A stretch of DNA of 55,494 bases from Phormidium sp. FACHB-1136 (GCF_014697375.1 NZ_JACJRS010000034.1:1-55494); one strand, 5' to 3'; counted from the first letter of the stretch, positions 1 through 9,469 are shown. Numbers and translations are program-made. The notes: generated by a model not told the origin, from the sequence alone.

Positions 1-268
1 TCATCGAGGAATTGCTGGAAATGGGTCTGATTTAGATGGGGGTGGGTTTGGCTCCAGTGCCATCCACTGACCGGGTCAACCACCCCATAGAGCCAGAAGG
101 CTTCCCGGGGCCAATCTACCTTGGCAATGGGCTTGACGCCCTTGGCGGTAATCACTCGACCCGTCTCGGTTTTGCGCCCAATCCGGCTTTCGTCCTGCAC
201 CAGATACCGAATCGTGGGCAGGTTCAGCATCGATTGCAGGGCCATCAGGGCGAGACTGAGGTTTTTTT
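1..268 (-). CDS. IS630-type transposase, DDE half (partial, reached by -1 frameshift)
   Basis: This is the second reading frame of an IS630/Tc1-type transposase and is cut off by the window edge. Reading the minus strand through the A-run at 262-268 with a -1 slip gives a continuous frame that contains YLVQDESRIGRK. The Asp of QDES is the expected first catalytic acid of the DDE domain. It is followed by a typical IS630 core (VITAKGVKP, WLYGVVDP). The remaining DDE residues would lie beyond position 1. There is no good independent start codon, so expression as a fusion with the upstream frame is the natural reading. Family assignment is from motif recognition only. Confidence 0.8.
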
Positions 269-769
269 AAACGTCGCTATCGCCTCTGGAGACGGCTTTA
301 CGCTCCGGGGACGGGGCACCTTGAGTTTGGCTTGCAGTTTATGGCTCACCAATTTCCGCACCGTCTCGTAGTGCACCGTCAGACCACACTCCTGCTCCAA
401 CCAGTCCACAATCGCCCCATAACTGCGAAAGCCCTCTTCCGACGCGAGACGGTGCTTCAATTTCTCCAGCACCTCTCCCCGAATCTGGGGCACCGCTCCG
501 GGCGCTTTCTTTTCCTCCAGCAGAGTGGCTAAGCCCCCTTGACGGTACAACGACAGCCAGCGGCTAATCGTCGCTGGGCTGCGTCCCAACCGCTCACCTA
601 TCTCCTGCCGATACCGGATTTGGTTGGTTTTGATCCACCACAGCATCTGCAACCGCTCTTTGCGAAATCCCGTTTTCGCCTGCTTCAGGCTTTTCTCCAG
701 AAAGGTTTCGCTTTCAGCCACCTCAATCACGAAGGGGCGGGCCATCCTCTCTACCCTCTCGAACGTCAT
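245..769 (-). CDS. IS630-type transposase, N-terminal DNA-binding half
   Basis: This 174-residue frame carries the helix-turn-helix half of an IS630-family transposase. RQEIGERLGRSPATISRWLS around residues 55-74 is the first HTH, and a winged second HTH region follows with FRSYGAIVDWLEQECG. It ends shortly after TTT AAA AAA A, where a -1 slip enters the catalytic frame (separate entry). Start is taken at ATG 769; an internal ATG at residue 9 is possible. The element lies immediately downstream of the truncated N-ATPase operon and probably took part in the loss of atpG. A decayed element with a chance frameshift is the alternative, but the shift falls exactly on the A7 run. Confidence 0.85.
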   Translation of the reverse strand: MTFERVERMARPFVIEVAESETFLEKSLKQAKTGFRKERLQMLWWIKTNQIRYRQEIGERLGRSPATISRWLSLYRQGGLATLLEEKKAPGAVPQIRGEVLEKLKHRLASEEGFRSYGAIVDWLEQECGLTVHYETVRKLVSHKLQAKLKVPRPRSVKPSPEAIATFKKTSVSP

Positions 770-818
770 CCCCTATTATGCTCAACTTCATGTCGGATTT
801 GTATTACCCCGCAAACGG

Positions 819-876
819 TAGAAGCAAGGTCTTCTCGTCCGCTGATACCGGGGGTAAGTAAGCCGGATTTAGTATA
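819..876 (-). repeat. MITE-like palindromic element, copy 1 (partial)
   Basis: On the minus strand this begins TATACTAAATCCGGC and continues to the shared core CCCCCGGTATCAG and a degenerate hairpin arm. It belongs to the same dispersed family as the copies near 18.6, 41.8, 48.7 and 49.2 kb. It lies between the atpG remnant and the IS630 transposase. The distal part is too diverged to delimit. Confidence 0.7.
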
Positions 877-958
877 ATTGAACGTTCAAAATTGAGATGT
901 ATCCAAATGGGCAAGGAGAGGAGTGGATCGTAGACGATGGATAGTCACCACACGATCA

Positions 959-973
959 TCATTCAGCGGTCAT
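959..973 (-). pseudogene. atpG: Remnant of atpG start (N-ATPase gamma subunit)
   Basis: The atpA stop codon is embedded in ATATGA, so an ATG overlaps it in the 4-base manner usual for coupled operon genes. The new frame reads Met-Thr-Ala-Glu and then stops. N-ATPase operons normally end with atpG, the gamma central-stalk subunit, directly after atpA. I therefore interpret this as the surviving start of atpG, truncated by a rearrangement next to the IS630 element. The overlap and stop are seen directly; identity as atpG is inferred from gene order, because four codons cannot prove homology. Confidence 0.45.
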
Positions 974-2502
974 ATGAGGAATTGGGAGAGGGTGGTGGTG
1001 AGGGTTTCGAGGTCGGTGGGGGTGAGGGGTTGGCTTCGGTGGATGGTGGCCCAGAGGTCGGGGAGATCCTGAGCGATGGCGGCGGCAAGGCGTTGTTGGG
1101 CCTCGTCGATCTGGTCGAGGGGGACGGCATCCAGGAGGCCGCTGGTGACGGCAAAGAGGATGGCAATCTGTTCGGCGGCGGCCAGGGGTTGAGACTGGCG
1201 CTGTTTGAGGACGGCCCGGATGCGGCGGCCCCGTTCTAGGGTGCGGCGGGTTTGGTCATCGAGCTGGGTGCCAAAGCGGGCGAAGACTTCCACCTCTTGG
1301 AATTGGGCGTAGGCGAGGCGCAGGTCTCCGGCTACGGATTGGTAGGCGGGCAGTTGGGTTTTGCCGCCCACGCGAGACACAGATTTGCCCACATCCACGG
1401 CGGGGAAGATGCTTTTTTGGAACAGTTCCGGGGACAGGTAAATCTGGCCATCGGTGATGGAAATCAGGTTGGTGGGAATGTAGGCCGAGAGGTTTTGGGC
1501 CTGGGTTTCGATGATCGGCAGGGCGGTGAGGGAGCCACCGCCGAGGTCTGGGCTGAGGTGGGTGGCCCGTTCTAGTAGGCGAGAGTGGAGGTAGAAAATG
1601 TCGCCGGGATAGGCTTCCCGACCGGGGGGGCGGCGCAGTAGCAGAGAGAGTTCCCGGTAGGTGCGGGCGTGGTGGGTGAGGTCGTCGTAGATGACCAACA
1701 CATCGCGGCCCTGGGCCATGAAGTATTCCCCCATGGTGGTGGCTCCGTAGGGGGTGATGTATTGCAGACCGAGGGGATCCTGTCCGGCGGCAACGACGAC
1801 GATGGTGTAGTCCATGGCCCCCTGGTCTCGCAGGGTGGCGATTACCTTGGCGATGGCGGCGGATCGCTGGCCAATGGCGCAGTAGATGCAGATCACCCCC
1901 GTGTCCCGCTGGTTGAGGATGGTGTCGATGGCGATGGCGGTTTTCCCGGTTTGGCGGTCGCCGATGATGAGTTCCCGCTGGCCCCGCCCGATGGGAATCA
2001 GCGCATCCACCACCTTTAGCCCGGTTTGCAGGGGCACCGTCACCGGAGCCCGGTCAAGAATAGCGGGAGCCTCCCGTTCCACCGGATGCCGTTCGGCCAA
2101 ATTCAACGGGCCTCGGCCATCTAGGGGTTCGCCCATCACCGTTACCACCCGCCCCAGCAGCCCCTCCCCCACGGGCACATCCATCACCCGCTCGGTGCGG
2201 TAGACCGTATCCCCCGCCTGGAGGTCGGGGCTGTCGCCCAGCAAAATCACCCCCACTTCATCGGGATCCAAATTAAAGGCAATGCCCAACAGCGGCGGTT
2301 GCCCTGGCCCCGCACCGGGAAAACTCACCAGTTCATCGGCCCGCACCCCCGGCAACCCCGTTACACGGGCAATGCCGGGACGCACCGACTGCACCTGTCC
2401 CGTTTCCCGCAGGGTGAGGCTAGGGTGATAGTCGGCCAAGACTTGATCAAAGATGGTCTGAGCGTTGGTGCAGGTGGATTGGATGGACTGGGTGGTGGTC
2501 AT
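970..2502 (-). CDS. atpA: N-ATPase F1 subunit alpha
   Basis: This 510-residue F1 alpha subunit has the Walker A motif GDRQTGKT at residues 181-188. It also has the alpha-type N-terminal beta-barrel ([17 protein letters not shown], from residue 34) and the conserved SDGQIYL-like segment read here as [13 protein letters not shown]. Alpha subunits hold non-catalytic nucleotide sites and pair with beta in the F1 hexamer. It lies directly after atpF (10-bp gap) and is the last intact gene of a minus-strand atpDCQRBEFA operon. The order identifies the accessory N-ATPase rather than the housekeeping ATP synthase. Its stop overlaps an ATG that should open atpG, which is missing. Start is ATG 2502, with only a weak ribosome-binding site. 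Confidence 0.95.
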   Translation of the reverse strand: MTTTQSIQSTCTNAQTIFDQVLADYHPSLTLRETGQVQSVRPGIARVTGLPGVRADELVSFPGAGPGQPPLLGIAFNLDPDEVGVILLGDSPDLQAGDTVYRTERVMDVPVGEGLLGRVVTVMGEPLDGRGPLNLAERHPVEREAPAILDRAPVTVPLQTGLKVVDALIPIGRGQRELIIGDRQTGKTAIAIDTILNQRDTGVICIYCAIGQRSAAIAKVIATLRDQGAMDYTIVVVAAGQDPLGLQYITPYGATTMGEYFMAQGRDVLVIYDDLTHHARTYRELSLLLRRPPGREAYPGDIFYLHSRLLERATHLSPDLGGGSLTALPIIETQAQNLSAYIPTNLISITDGQIYLSPELFQKSIFPAVDVGKSVSRVGGKTQLPAYQSVAGDLRLAYAQFQEVEVFARFGTQLDDQTRRTLERGRRIRAVLKQRQSQPLAAAEQIAILFAVTSGLLDAVPLDQIDEAQQRLAAAIAQDLPDLWATIHRSQPLTPTDLETLTTTLSQFLI

Positions 2503-2512
2503 GGGGGATGGG

Positions 2513-3340
2513 TTATTGGTTATTGGTTATTGGGGGTTGGGAGGGATCTTCTGTCGTGAGTCCTGGGTTGGTGAGGGGCTTCTCGGCTAGGTCTGTTTGG
2601 GTGAGGGCGGCGGCAAGGTGTTGTTCTAGGGTGGTGAGGTAGGTGTCGAGGCTCCAGACGATCTCCTGCCCTGCCAGTCGTAGTTCAATGCCGCAGATCA
2701 GGTCGGGAACGGTGGCGAACTCCACCGGGGGAACCTGGCCAAAGGTGGCCTGGAGGGTGTCGATTACCTGCTGTTGGAGGTCGGCGGAGAGGCCAAAGCT
2801 GCTGCGTACTGCTATGGGTTCAGCCAGAGATTGGGCCAGGGTTTGGTGCTGATCGGCGGGCAGGTGGCGCAGATGGTCGCAAAACACCGCCACCATTTGC
2901 CGCTCTAAATCCGCATTGGCCAGGTCTGCCAAGGCTCGACGGGCAATGGCTGTGGTTTGCTGCATCACCTGTTGGCGCAGGTTGAGCAAAAAGGCCTGCT
3001 GGGCTTGGTGCAGATCCGCCTGCCAATCGGCCCGTTGGTCAGCGGCCTCCTGGCGAATTTGGATGATCTGCCGCTGTCGTTCCTGTTCCGCCTCGGCCCG
3101 CGCCGCCGCCAGTAGGGTCTGCCGCTGGTCTGCCAAATCCTGCTGCTGCTGTTGATAGGCCAAAAGCGCCTGTTGGGCCTCCGTCTGAAGCTGTTCTGCC
3201 CCTTGCCAGCGTTCCTCTAGCCCCTTTTGCCGCTGATTTAATACCTTAAAAATCGGCTTGTAGAGCACCCAGCGCAGTAGCGCTACTAGGATGAGAAAGT
3301 TGACAATTTGGGCAAACACTGTGAACCCGTTAATTAACAC
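2513..3340 (-). CDS. atpF: N-ATPase F0 subunit b with delta-like C-terminus
   Basis: This 275-residue protein has one N-terminal membrane helix (residues about 5-25, [19 protein letters not shown]) followed by a long Gln/Ala/Glu-rich coiled coil typical of subunit b. It is much longer than the usual ~160-residue b. The C-terminal ~100 residues ([15 protein letters not shown], then [19 protein letters not shown]) resemble the end of F1 subunit delta/OSCP, so it looks like a b-delta fusion. No separate atpH is present in the operon, as expected for N-ATPases. Start is GTG 3340, only 2 bases after the atpE stop, suggesting translational coupling. Confidence 0.9.
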   Translation of the reverse strand: MLINGFTVFAQIVNFLILVALLRWVLYKPIFKVLNQRQKGLEERWQGAEQLQTEAQQALLAYQQQQQDLADQRQTLLAAARAEAEQERQRQIIQIRQEAADQRADWQADLHQAQQAFLLNLRQQVMQQTTAIARRALADLANADLERQMVAVFCDHLRHLPADQHQTLAQSLAEPIAVRSSFGLSADLQQQVIDTLQATFGQVPPVEFATVPDLICGIELRLAGQEIVWSLDTYLTTLEQHLAAALTQTDLAEKPLTNPGLTTEDPSQPPITNNQ

Positions 3341-3342
3341 CG

Positions 3343-3612
3343 TTAGTTCCCCAAAAAGTAGTTCCAGAACGGATTCACAAACAGCAAAATCATCGATACC
3401 ACCAGGCAGTAAATGGCGGTGGATTCTACCATGGCCAAGCCCACAAACAGGGTGCGGGTGATGGTATTGGTTTTATCGGGCTGCTGGGCAATGGCTCCCA
3501 GGGCGCGGGCTACCGCCATCCCCTCCCCAATGGCGGGGCCAATGGCTCCAATGGCGATGGTGATTCCTGCCGTGGCGATGGATACTGCTCCAATTAACGC
3601 GAGATCAGTCAT
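3343..3612 (-). CDS. atpE: N-ATPase F0 subunit c, Na+-type signature
   Basis: This 89-residue c-ring subunit forms two membrane helices, residues about 4-30 and 54-80. I chose ATG 3612 because AGGAG stands at the right distance upstream (AGGAGATATCCC then ATG) and this gives the normal c-subunit length. Helix 1 contains GPAIGEGMAVARALGAIAQQ. Helix 2 contains MVESTAIYCLV with the ion-binding Glu at residue 63 and the Ser-Thr and Tyr that ligate Na+ in sodium rotors. A second carboxylate, Glu30, occupies the position of the Gln in Ilyobacter-type c subunits. The gene starts just inside the atpB stop region, an 8-base overlap. Na+ coupling is inferred from these residues. Confidence 0.95.
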   Translation of the reverse strand: MTDLALIGAVSIATAGITIAIGAIGPAIGEGMAVARALGAIAQQPDKTNTITRTLFVGLAMVESTAIYCLVVSMILLFVNPFWNYFLGN

Positions 3613-4309
3613 GGGATATCTCCTGGGTAGAACGGGAATGGCCTTGCTGAACAGCGGTGGCCGATGCCAAATAGACCAAGGCCAATACCGCAAACACGTA
3701 GGCTTGGATGAGGCCAAACACAAGCCCCAAAATCTGCATCACCACGGGCACGAACAGGGGCACTAAGGATAGCAAAATAGCCACCAACAAATTGCCGCTC
3801 ATAATGTTGCCAAAGAGCCGCACCGCTAGGGCCAAGGTACGGGAAAATTCTCCAACAATTTGAAAGGGCAACATAATCGGCGTGGGCTCTAGGTAACTTT
3901 TTAGATAGCGACCTAGACCCTGACTACGAATACCGTAAACAGGCACCGCTACAAACACACAGATTGCTAAGGCCGTGGTGGTAGACAGCGACCCCGTGGG
4001 GGCTTGATATCCCGGCACCGCCGCCAGCACATTGGAGGTAACGATGAACAAAAACAAGGTGCCCACAAAATCAAAGTAGGGCTCTGGATCCTGTTGGGTA
4101 ATGTCCCGAATTTGGTCGTAGATGCCCTCCACCACCATTTCCAGTAGGTTTTGCCAGGTGGGCAACGGCGGCACCACCGTCAACCGTCGGGTCACCACCG
4201 CCGCCCCCACCACTAGCAGCGCCATGGTAAACCAGGTAAACACTAGGGTGGCGTTGATCACCAGGGGTAATCGCTCGAAATAAATAAGGCTGTCAGGGCT
4301 GATTTCCAT
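3605..4309 (-). CDS. atpB: N-ATPase F0 subunit a
   Basis: This 234-residue integral membrane protein is F0 subunit a, the stator half-channel that passes ions to the c-ring. The signature LALAVRLFGNIMSGNLL near residues 160-176 holds the essential Arg of subunit a. The C-terminal helices (PVVMQILGLVFGLIQAYVFAVL) also match the family. It is slightly shorter than housekeeping cyanobacterial a subunits. Its 3' end overlaps the start of atpE by 8 bases. It follows atpR, as in other N-ATPase operons. Start is ATG 4309; the upstream sequence gives no strong Shine-Dalgarno. Confidence 0.95.
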   Translation of the reverse strand: MEISPDSLIYFERLPLVINATLVFTWFTMALLVVGAAVVTRRLTVVPPLPTWQNLLEMVVEGIYDQIRDITQQDPEPYFDFVGTLFLFIVTSNVLAAVPGYQAPTGSLSTTTALAICVFVAVPVYGIRSQGLGRYLKSYLEPTPIMLPFQIVGEFSRTLALAVRLFGNIMSGNLLVAILLSLVPLFVPVVMQILGLVFGLIQAYVFAVLALVYLASATAVQQGHSRSTQEISHD

Positions 4310-4387
4310 GGGCCACGGCTCAGGGCATTAGTTTCAGTATCGCCCATGCCCTTCTTTCGGTTGGCTAAGTGTTAAGCGAGGTTACGG

Positions 4388-4699
4388 TCAATCCTCCTCG
4401 CCCCAATCGCCTAGGGCGGCCTGGGGTCGCCAGCGGGCCACCAGTAGGGTGCGGGCCATCAGAAAGCCCACCATGGCGATCAACAGCCGTTCCCAGTGGC
4501 CCCCAACCAGCAGATAAAATCCCAGCAGGGCTAAGACAATTCGCGCCAAACTACTGCCCACCATCAGCAAGATGGGATGCCGACTGGTAGCCATGCGCTG
4601 CACGGTGAACCATAGGCAACTGAAGTACAAAAGCCCTAGGACAAAACCAACAGGAAAAACAGCGAAATCAGCCAGTAAGGTGTTAATAGAAAAGTCCAT
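4388..4699 (-). CDS. atpR: N-ATPase membrane subunit AtpR
   Basis: This small hydrophobic protein of 103 residues has about three membrane helices. It sits in the atpR position of the N-ATPase operon, between the atpQ side and atpB. The sequence includes GFVLGLLYFSCLWFTVQR and later MVGFLMARTLLVARW. AtpR is thought to assist assembly or ion selectivity of the N-ATPase rotor, but its function is not firmly established. I place the start at ATG 4699 rather than ATG 4711, because the AGGAG ribosome-binding site lies between the two (ATGAGGAGCACC, then ATG). In this operon it is separated from atpQ by an inserted nuclease-like gene. Confidence 0.85.
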   Translation of the reverse strand: MDFSINTLLADFAVFPVGFVLGLLYFSCLWFTVQRMATSRHPILLMVGSSLARIVLALLGFYLLVGGHWERLLIAMVGFLMARTLLVARWRPQAALGDWGEED

Positions 4700-4731
4700 G
4701 GTGCTCCTCATTACTAAAATTAATATTTGGT

Positions 4732-5355
4732 TTAGCTCAGGGTCTTCAGATGATTCAGAATTTGCAAAACACGATGGAGTTCATTCTGTTGACGATTCAA
4801 GGAAAAGTCATCAGAAAATTCATACTGTTGACCATACAGTTTCAAAAACATGGAATAAGCTCCGTTGCTGACCATCCCAAAGGTGGGTGATTCTGGAGCC
4901 GGATTAGCCACCATGTAGGCCAAGGCTTGGGGCAGCGCAACATCAATACTAAAGGAGGGACGTTTTGCTTCTACCAAAACAATCCACAGCTTTTCCTGCA
5001 CAATTAAGCTATCAATGCGGCCTTGGTAGATTTTATCGTCGTCATCCTCAAGTTCGATGCGAATGGATGCTTCAGAGCGTAATCGGAAGGGCGCATCGTA
5101 GAAGCCTGCAAGCTCCAGGAGTGGAGCAACCACAATAAAATTCACGCCGCCTTCGAGTAAATGACCGAACTGCCGATGATAGAGATAGCGTTGTTTGATG
5201 AGATCGAGCCGCTGCTGTTCGGCGGTTGTGAGCGGAGGAAATTCTGTTCGCCATTCCACAAAAAAACCTGGATCGGATCGGTAAGATAGACCAAACCGGG
5301 TCTCCGCTTCTGCAAGACTGTCAATATAGTCGGTAATGGCAAGGGATTGAGTCAT
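4732..5355 (-). CDS. PD-(D/E)XK nuclease-like protein (HsdR N-terminal type) inside the ATPase operon
   Basis: This 207-residue soluble protein resembles the N-terminal nuclease domain of type I restriction R subunits. The motifs visible are GRID (Asp115), then VLVEAKR (Glu129-x-Lys131), then PQALAY (Gln143 to Tyr147). Together these form the D/ExK/QxxxY pattern of HsdR nucleases. There is no helicase domain, and no methylase or specificity gene nearby. It is inserted between atpQ and atpR, with 83 and 32 bases of flanking gap, in the same direction as the ATPase genes, so it is probably co-transcribed. Stand-alone proteins of this type are common and poorly characterised in cyanobacteria. 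A role in ion transport is unlikely; I read it as an insertion. Confidence 0.75.
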   Translation of the reverse strand: MTQSLAITDYIDSLAEAETRFGLSYRSDPGFFVEWRTEFPPLTTAEQQRLDLIKQRYLYHRQFGHLLEGGVNFIVVAPLLELAGFYDAPFRLRSEASIRIELEDDDDKIYQGRIDSLIVQEKLWIVLVEAKRPSFSIDVALPQALAYMVANPAPESPTFGMVSNGAYSMFLKLYGQQYEFSDDFSLNRQQNELHRVLQILNHLKTLS

Positions 5356-5438
5356 CGAATCTTACAGAATCGGCGTGATTTTATTCTAGGTGTGGAATTT
5401 CAGGTGTGGAGTTTTAGGTGAGTCTTCGGGTTAGGGCT

Positions 5439-5762
5439 CTACGGTTCTTGCTCTTTTTGAATCCAGTACCAGGCGTTCCAGCAGCCGAGGGCAACTCCGA
5501 CAAATAGCAGCATCAGCGTCCAAGAATAGGGGCTGGGCCAGCGATGGTCAATCCAGCGACCGAGGGCAATGCCCAGCAGCAGGGGCACCATCACCGACCA
5601 GCCCACCATGCCCACCAGTCCCAAGCTGGCCCATAGGCTGCGATCTCCCTCCCGCCGAGCCTGCGCCCGACGCTGGGATTTATCCCGGACTTGTTTTTCA
5701 AAGGCGTCACGGTCTGGACGGTCGGAGTTGGGCGAAGAATGGGGCGGGGGATGGGGACTCAT
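5439..5762 (-). CDS. atpQ: N-ATPase subunit AtpQ (AtpI-like)
   Basis: This 107-residue protein has a charged N-terminal tail (Arg/Gln/Asp-rich, residues 10-45) and two membrane helices. Helix one is around 45-68 (GLVGMVGWSVMVPLLLGIAL) and helix two around 80-98. That layout and the GRWIDHRW segment match AtpQ/AtpI-type accessory proteins, which assist assembly of the c-ring. Its start ATG overlaps the end of atpC by 4 bases (ATGA), so the two are coupled. Position between atpC and atpR fits the standard N-ATPase order once the inserted nuclease-like gene is discounted. Confidence 0.85.
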   Translation of the reverse strand: MSPHPPPHSSPNSDRPDRDAFEKQVRDKSQRRAQARREGDRSLWASLGLVGMVGWSVMVPLLLGIALGRWIDHRWPSPYSWTLMLLFVGVALGCWNAWYWIQKEQEP

Positions 5763-6148
5763 GGGGTGCCTCCGAGGTCGATGAATTCGCGCAAGAAGCT
5801 GGATTCTAGTTTGGAGAGCCGACTGCGGGCCTGGGCTTCCCGTTCTTCCAGGATTTGAAATCGCTGCCGGACAGCCTGTTGCAGGGTTTCGAGGGAATCA
5901 CCCGGTACACCATGGCGCACGGCCACCCGTACCGTGGAGCCTTGTTTGACCAACAGCCCTTCATCCACGGCCCACAGCACCTCTTCACCGCTCTCCAGCT
6001 CAAAGGCAAGGATGCTGGGCACCAGGGCCGCTACGATATCGACATGGTTGGGCAGCAGACAAAATTCGCCGTTGTGGCCCTCGGCAGTGAGCTTGGCGAT
6101 GGGTTGATCCACCAAAATTTCTGTGGGCTGCATCAGGATTAGGTGCAT
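5759..6148 (-). CDS. atpC: N-ATPase F1 subunit epsilon
   Basis: This 129-residue epsilon subunit has an N-terminal beta-sandwich (ILVDQPIAKLTAEGHNGEFCLLPNHVDIVAAL) and a C-terminal helical hairpin (residues about 85-120). Epsilon binds gamma and regulates ATP hydrolysis, so loss of atpG from this operon deprives it of its partner. The start ATG 6148 is preceded by GTGAGGGCTA. The Shine-Dalgarno-like GAGGG is the terminal part of a repeat element inserted upstream, so the repeat may have supplied the ribosome-binding site. A second in-frame ATG at residue 6 is possible. Normally atpC follows atpD closely; here 355 bases intervene. Confidence 0.92.
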   Translation of the reverse strand: MHLILMQPTEILVDQPIAKLTAEGHNGEFCLLPNHVDIVAALVPSILAFELESGEEVLWAVDEGLLVKQGSTVRVAVRHGVPGDSLETLQQAVRQRFQILEEREAQARSRLSKLESSFLREFIDLGGTP

Positions 6149-6149
6149 T

Positions 6150-6425
6150 AGCCCTCACCCCCAGCCCCTCTCCCACGGGGAGAGGGGAGATAGAAATGGC
6201 TTGTAACGTCTCTCTCCCTTAGGGCTGCGTTGTACACATAAGCCCTTGACGTAGACGATATCGGGTATCGATCCCCCCTAGCCCCCCTTAGCAAGGGGGG
6301 AACCGGAGTCAAAGTCCCCCTTTTTAAGGGGGATTTAGGGGGATCTCCAAGGACTTGCGGCATAAAAACAAGATGTGTATGCACAGTAGTCCTTGGGGAG
6401 AGGGATTTAGGGTGAGGGCCAGACT
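6150..6425 (-). repeat. Nested palindromic repeat element, copy 1, within the N-ATPase operon
   Basis: This occupies most of the 355-bp gap between atpD and atpC. The outer ends are inverted: CCCTCACCCCCAGCCCCTCT at the left and GAGAGGGATTTAGGGTGAGG at the right. Inside is a second inverted pair (TGTACACATAAG and GATGTGTATGCACAG), and inside that are G/C-run hairpins of the CCCCCC/GGGGGG type. A second copy lies at 11581-11806. Any frame across it is incidental. It probably folds into strong RNA structure in the operon transcript. The orientation given is nominal. Confidence 0.85.
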
Positions 6426-6503
6426 GTGACAAAAGAGCGCTTTCGCAATCCGCTGAGGTTAGACGTGGGGGCATTGAATCCGAGACCGCTACGTTAGCGT
6501 AGG

Positions 6504-8003
<1,500 letters not shown>

Positions 8004-8720
8004 CTAGCTGACTAGGTGATGGCTGATGGCGAAACGGAGGAGTTCGGAGCGGTTGCTGGTGTCAGTTTTGCGGAGGAGACTGCTGACGTACTTTTCCACA
8101 GTGCGCGGGCTGAGGAAGAGGCGATCCCCAATCTGGGCATTGGAGAGCCCATCGGAGAGCAAAATCAGCACATCCTGTTCGCGGGGGGTGAGGTCTGGGC
8201 CTAAATCCGGCGGGGGCATATAGGGGGGCGGCGGTGGGGCCATGGTTCCCGCTGGGCCGTCGCGTTCCCAGGTTTGCCCTGCGGCCTGCATGGCCCGCTG
8301 CTGGGCAGTTTGCAGCGCCACCTGCTGAATCCAGGCGGACTGAATTAACTGGGATCGCTCCAGCAAATTTCGCACAATCGCCCCAATTTCTTGCAGGTCA
8401 AAGGGCTTGGGTAGATAGGCATCGCAGCCCACCTGGTAGCCCCGGATGCGATCCTGCATGGCGTTGTGGGCCGTCAAAAAAATCACAGGCAACAGCCGAA
8501 AGGCGGGATGTTGTCTCACCTTTTGAATCAGCGAATAGCCATCCAGATGGGGCATTCCAATATCGGTGATGATGAGCTGGGGCTGATAGTCGAAGACCTG
8601 TTGCAGCGCCATTTCGCCATCACTCGCCAACACCACCGAGTAGCCCTCCAGCTCTAGGTAGTCACAAATGGAGAGACGGGTGCCCTCATCATCTTCGGCT
8701 AGTAAAACCGTTAACGGCAT
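8004..8720 (-). CDS. LuxR/NarL-family response regulator (Ycf29-like)
   Basis: This 238-residue two-component regulator has a receiver domain at residues 1-125. The acidic pocket is Asp10-Asp11, the phosphoacceptor Asp53 (IITDIGMPHLDG), Thr83 and Lys105 (YLPKPF). A Pro-rich linker (about 158-175) leads to a C-terminal GerE/LuxR HTH (LTPREQDVLILLSDGLSNAQ, then RTVEKYVSSLLRK). The architecture resembles Ycf29, a regulator retained in some red-algal plastids; that specific assignment is tentative. No histidine kinase is adjacent. It lies 111 bp upstream of atpD in the same direction and could control or be co-transcribed with the N-ATPase genes, but the inverted repeat between them leaves this open. 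Confidence 0.9.
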   Translation of the reverse strand: MPLTVLLAEDDEGTRLSICDYLELEGYSVVLASDGEMALQQVFDYQPQLIITDIGMPHLDGYSLIQKVRQHPAFRLLPVIFLTAHNAMQDRIRGYQVGCDAYLPKPFDLQEIGAIVRNLLERSQLIQSAWIQQVALQTAQQRAMQAAGQTWERDGPAGTMAPPPPPYMPPPDLGPDLTPREQDVLILLSDGLSNAQIGDRLFLSPRTVEKYVSSLLRKTDTSNRSELLRFAISHHLVS

Positions 8721-8939
8721 GGTCTAATACCCAGTTTACCGATGAACCCAGCCAAGCCCCAAGGTACCCGGCACCCTGGACAATTGCCACGGTTACCCCC
8801 CAGCCCTGATCCTACGGCTCATACCCCTTTAGCCTAAGGGAGAATGGGAAAGGCGGGGGGGAGTTGTTGTTGAAATTAAACTTTGGCGTAGCGTAACCCC
8901 AAAGTTCGCAACAAAACGACATAACGCCACCCCCCATAC

Positions 8940-9398
8940 CTAGGGTTCGTTGAGAAACTGGGCGATTAAATCCTTGGCGGGTTCTACCATGGCCCAGGTA
9001 CCATCGGCTTGGCGACGCATGGCCGCAAAGGCCACAATCGATCCTCGCCCAATCACTTCCCCTCGGCGGCGATCCCCAATTTGTCCTTGAGTAACACCGC
9101 ACAGCCGAAACAGATAAGCGGGCACATCGGGGCTGGAGACCACCAGACAGCGATCTTCGTTTCCCGCCGCTTGCTGCACCTGGCCATCAAAGGGCATATA
9201 CAAACGGTTGCCGCCTAGGTCAATGGCCACATCCCCCAAACCGCTGTGAACCTCGTAGCCCGCCAGCTTATCACCGGGCTGCAAAGACCAGTTTTGATAC
9301 AAATTAAATGTGCGCGGCGGCAGAGTCTCCTGCTTCGCACTACAGCCCATCCCACCCAATACCCCCAAAACCACAACCCATCCCCAGACCCGCACCAT
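8940..9398 (-). CDS. Predicted lipoprotein, cyanobacterial hypothetical
   Basis: This 152-residue protein starts with a lipoprotein signal (residues 1-19) ending in the lipobox LGGMGC, so Cys19 would be lipidated. The mature part, with PGDKLAGYEVHSGLGDVAIDLGG and LYMPFDGQVQQ, is reminiscent of the beta-fold entry of M23-type peptidases (the HSGLGDVAID and PFDGQV segments). The metal-binding motif HxxxD...HxH cannot be made out, so I do not call it a peptidase. Start ATG 9398 has AGGAG 7 bases upstream. Function unknown; a cell-envelope protein is likely. Confidence 0.75.
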   Translation of the reverse strand: MVRVWGWVVVLGVLGGMGCSAKQETLPPRTFNLYQNWSLQPGDKLAGYEVHSGLGDVAIDLGGNRLYMPFDGQVQQAAGNEDRCLVVSSPDVPAYLFRLCGVTQGQIGDRRRGEVIGRGSIVAFAAMRRQADGTWAMVEPAKDLIAQFLNEP

Positions 9399-9469
9399 AG
9401 CTAGGCTCCTAAAACGGTACTTGCGTACTTAGCCTCTAATTATAACGATGATGGCAAAACAGGTCATCA

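Noticed and set aside
245..769. The IS630 frame break as simple pseudogene decay
   Set aside because: The break is exactly on an A7 run and a single -1 slip restores a long conserved frame; I kept it as probable programmed shift, though the other IS copies would be needed to be sure.
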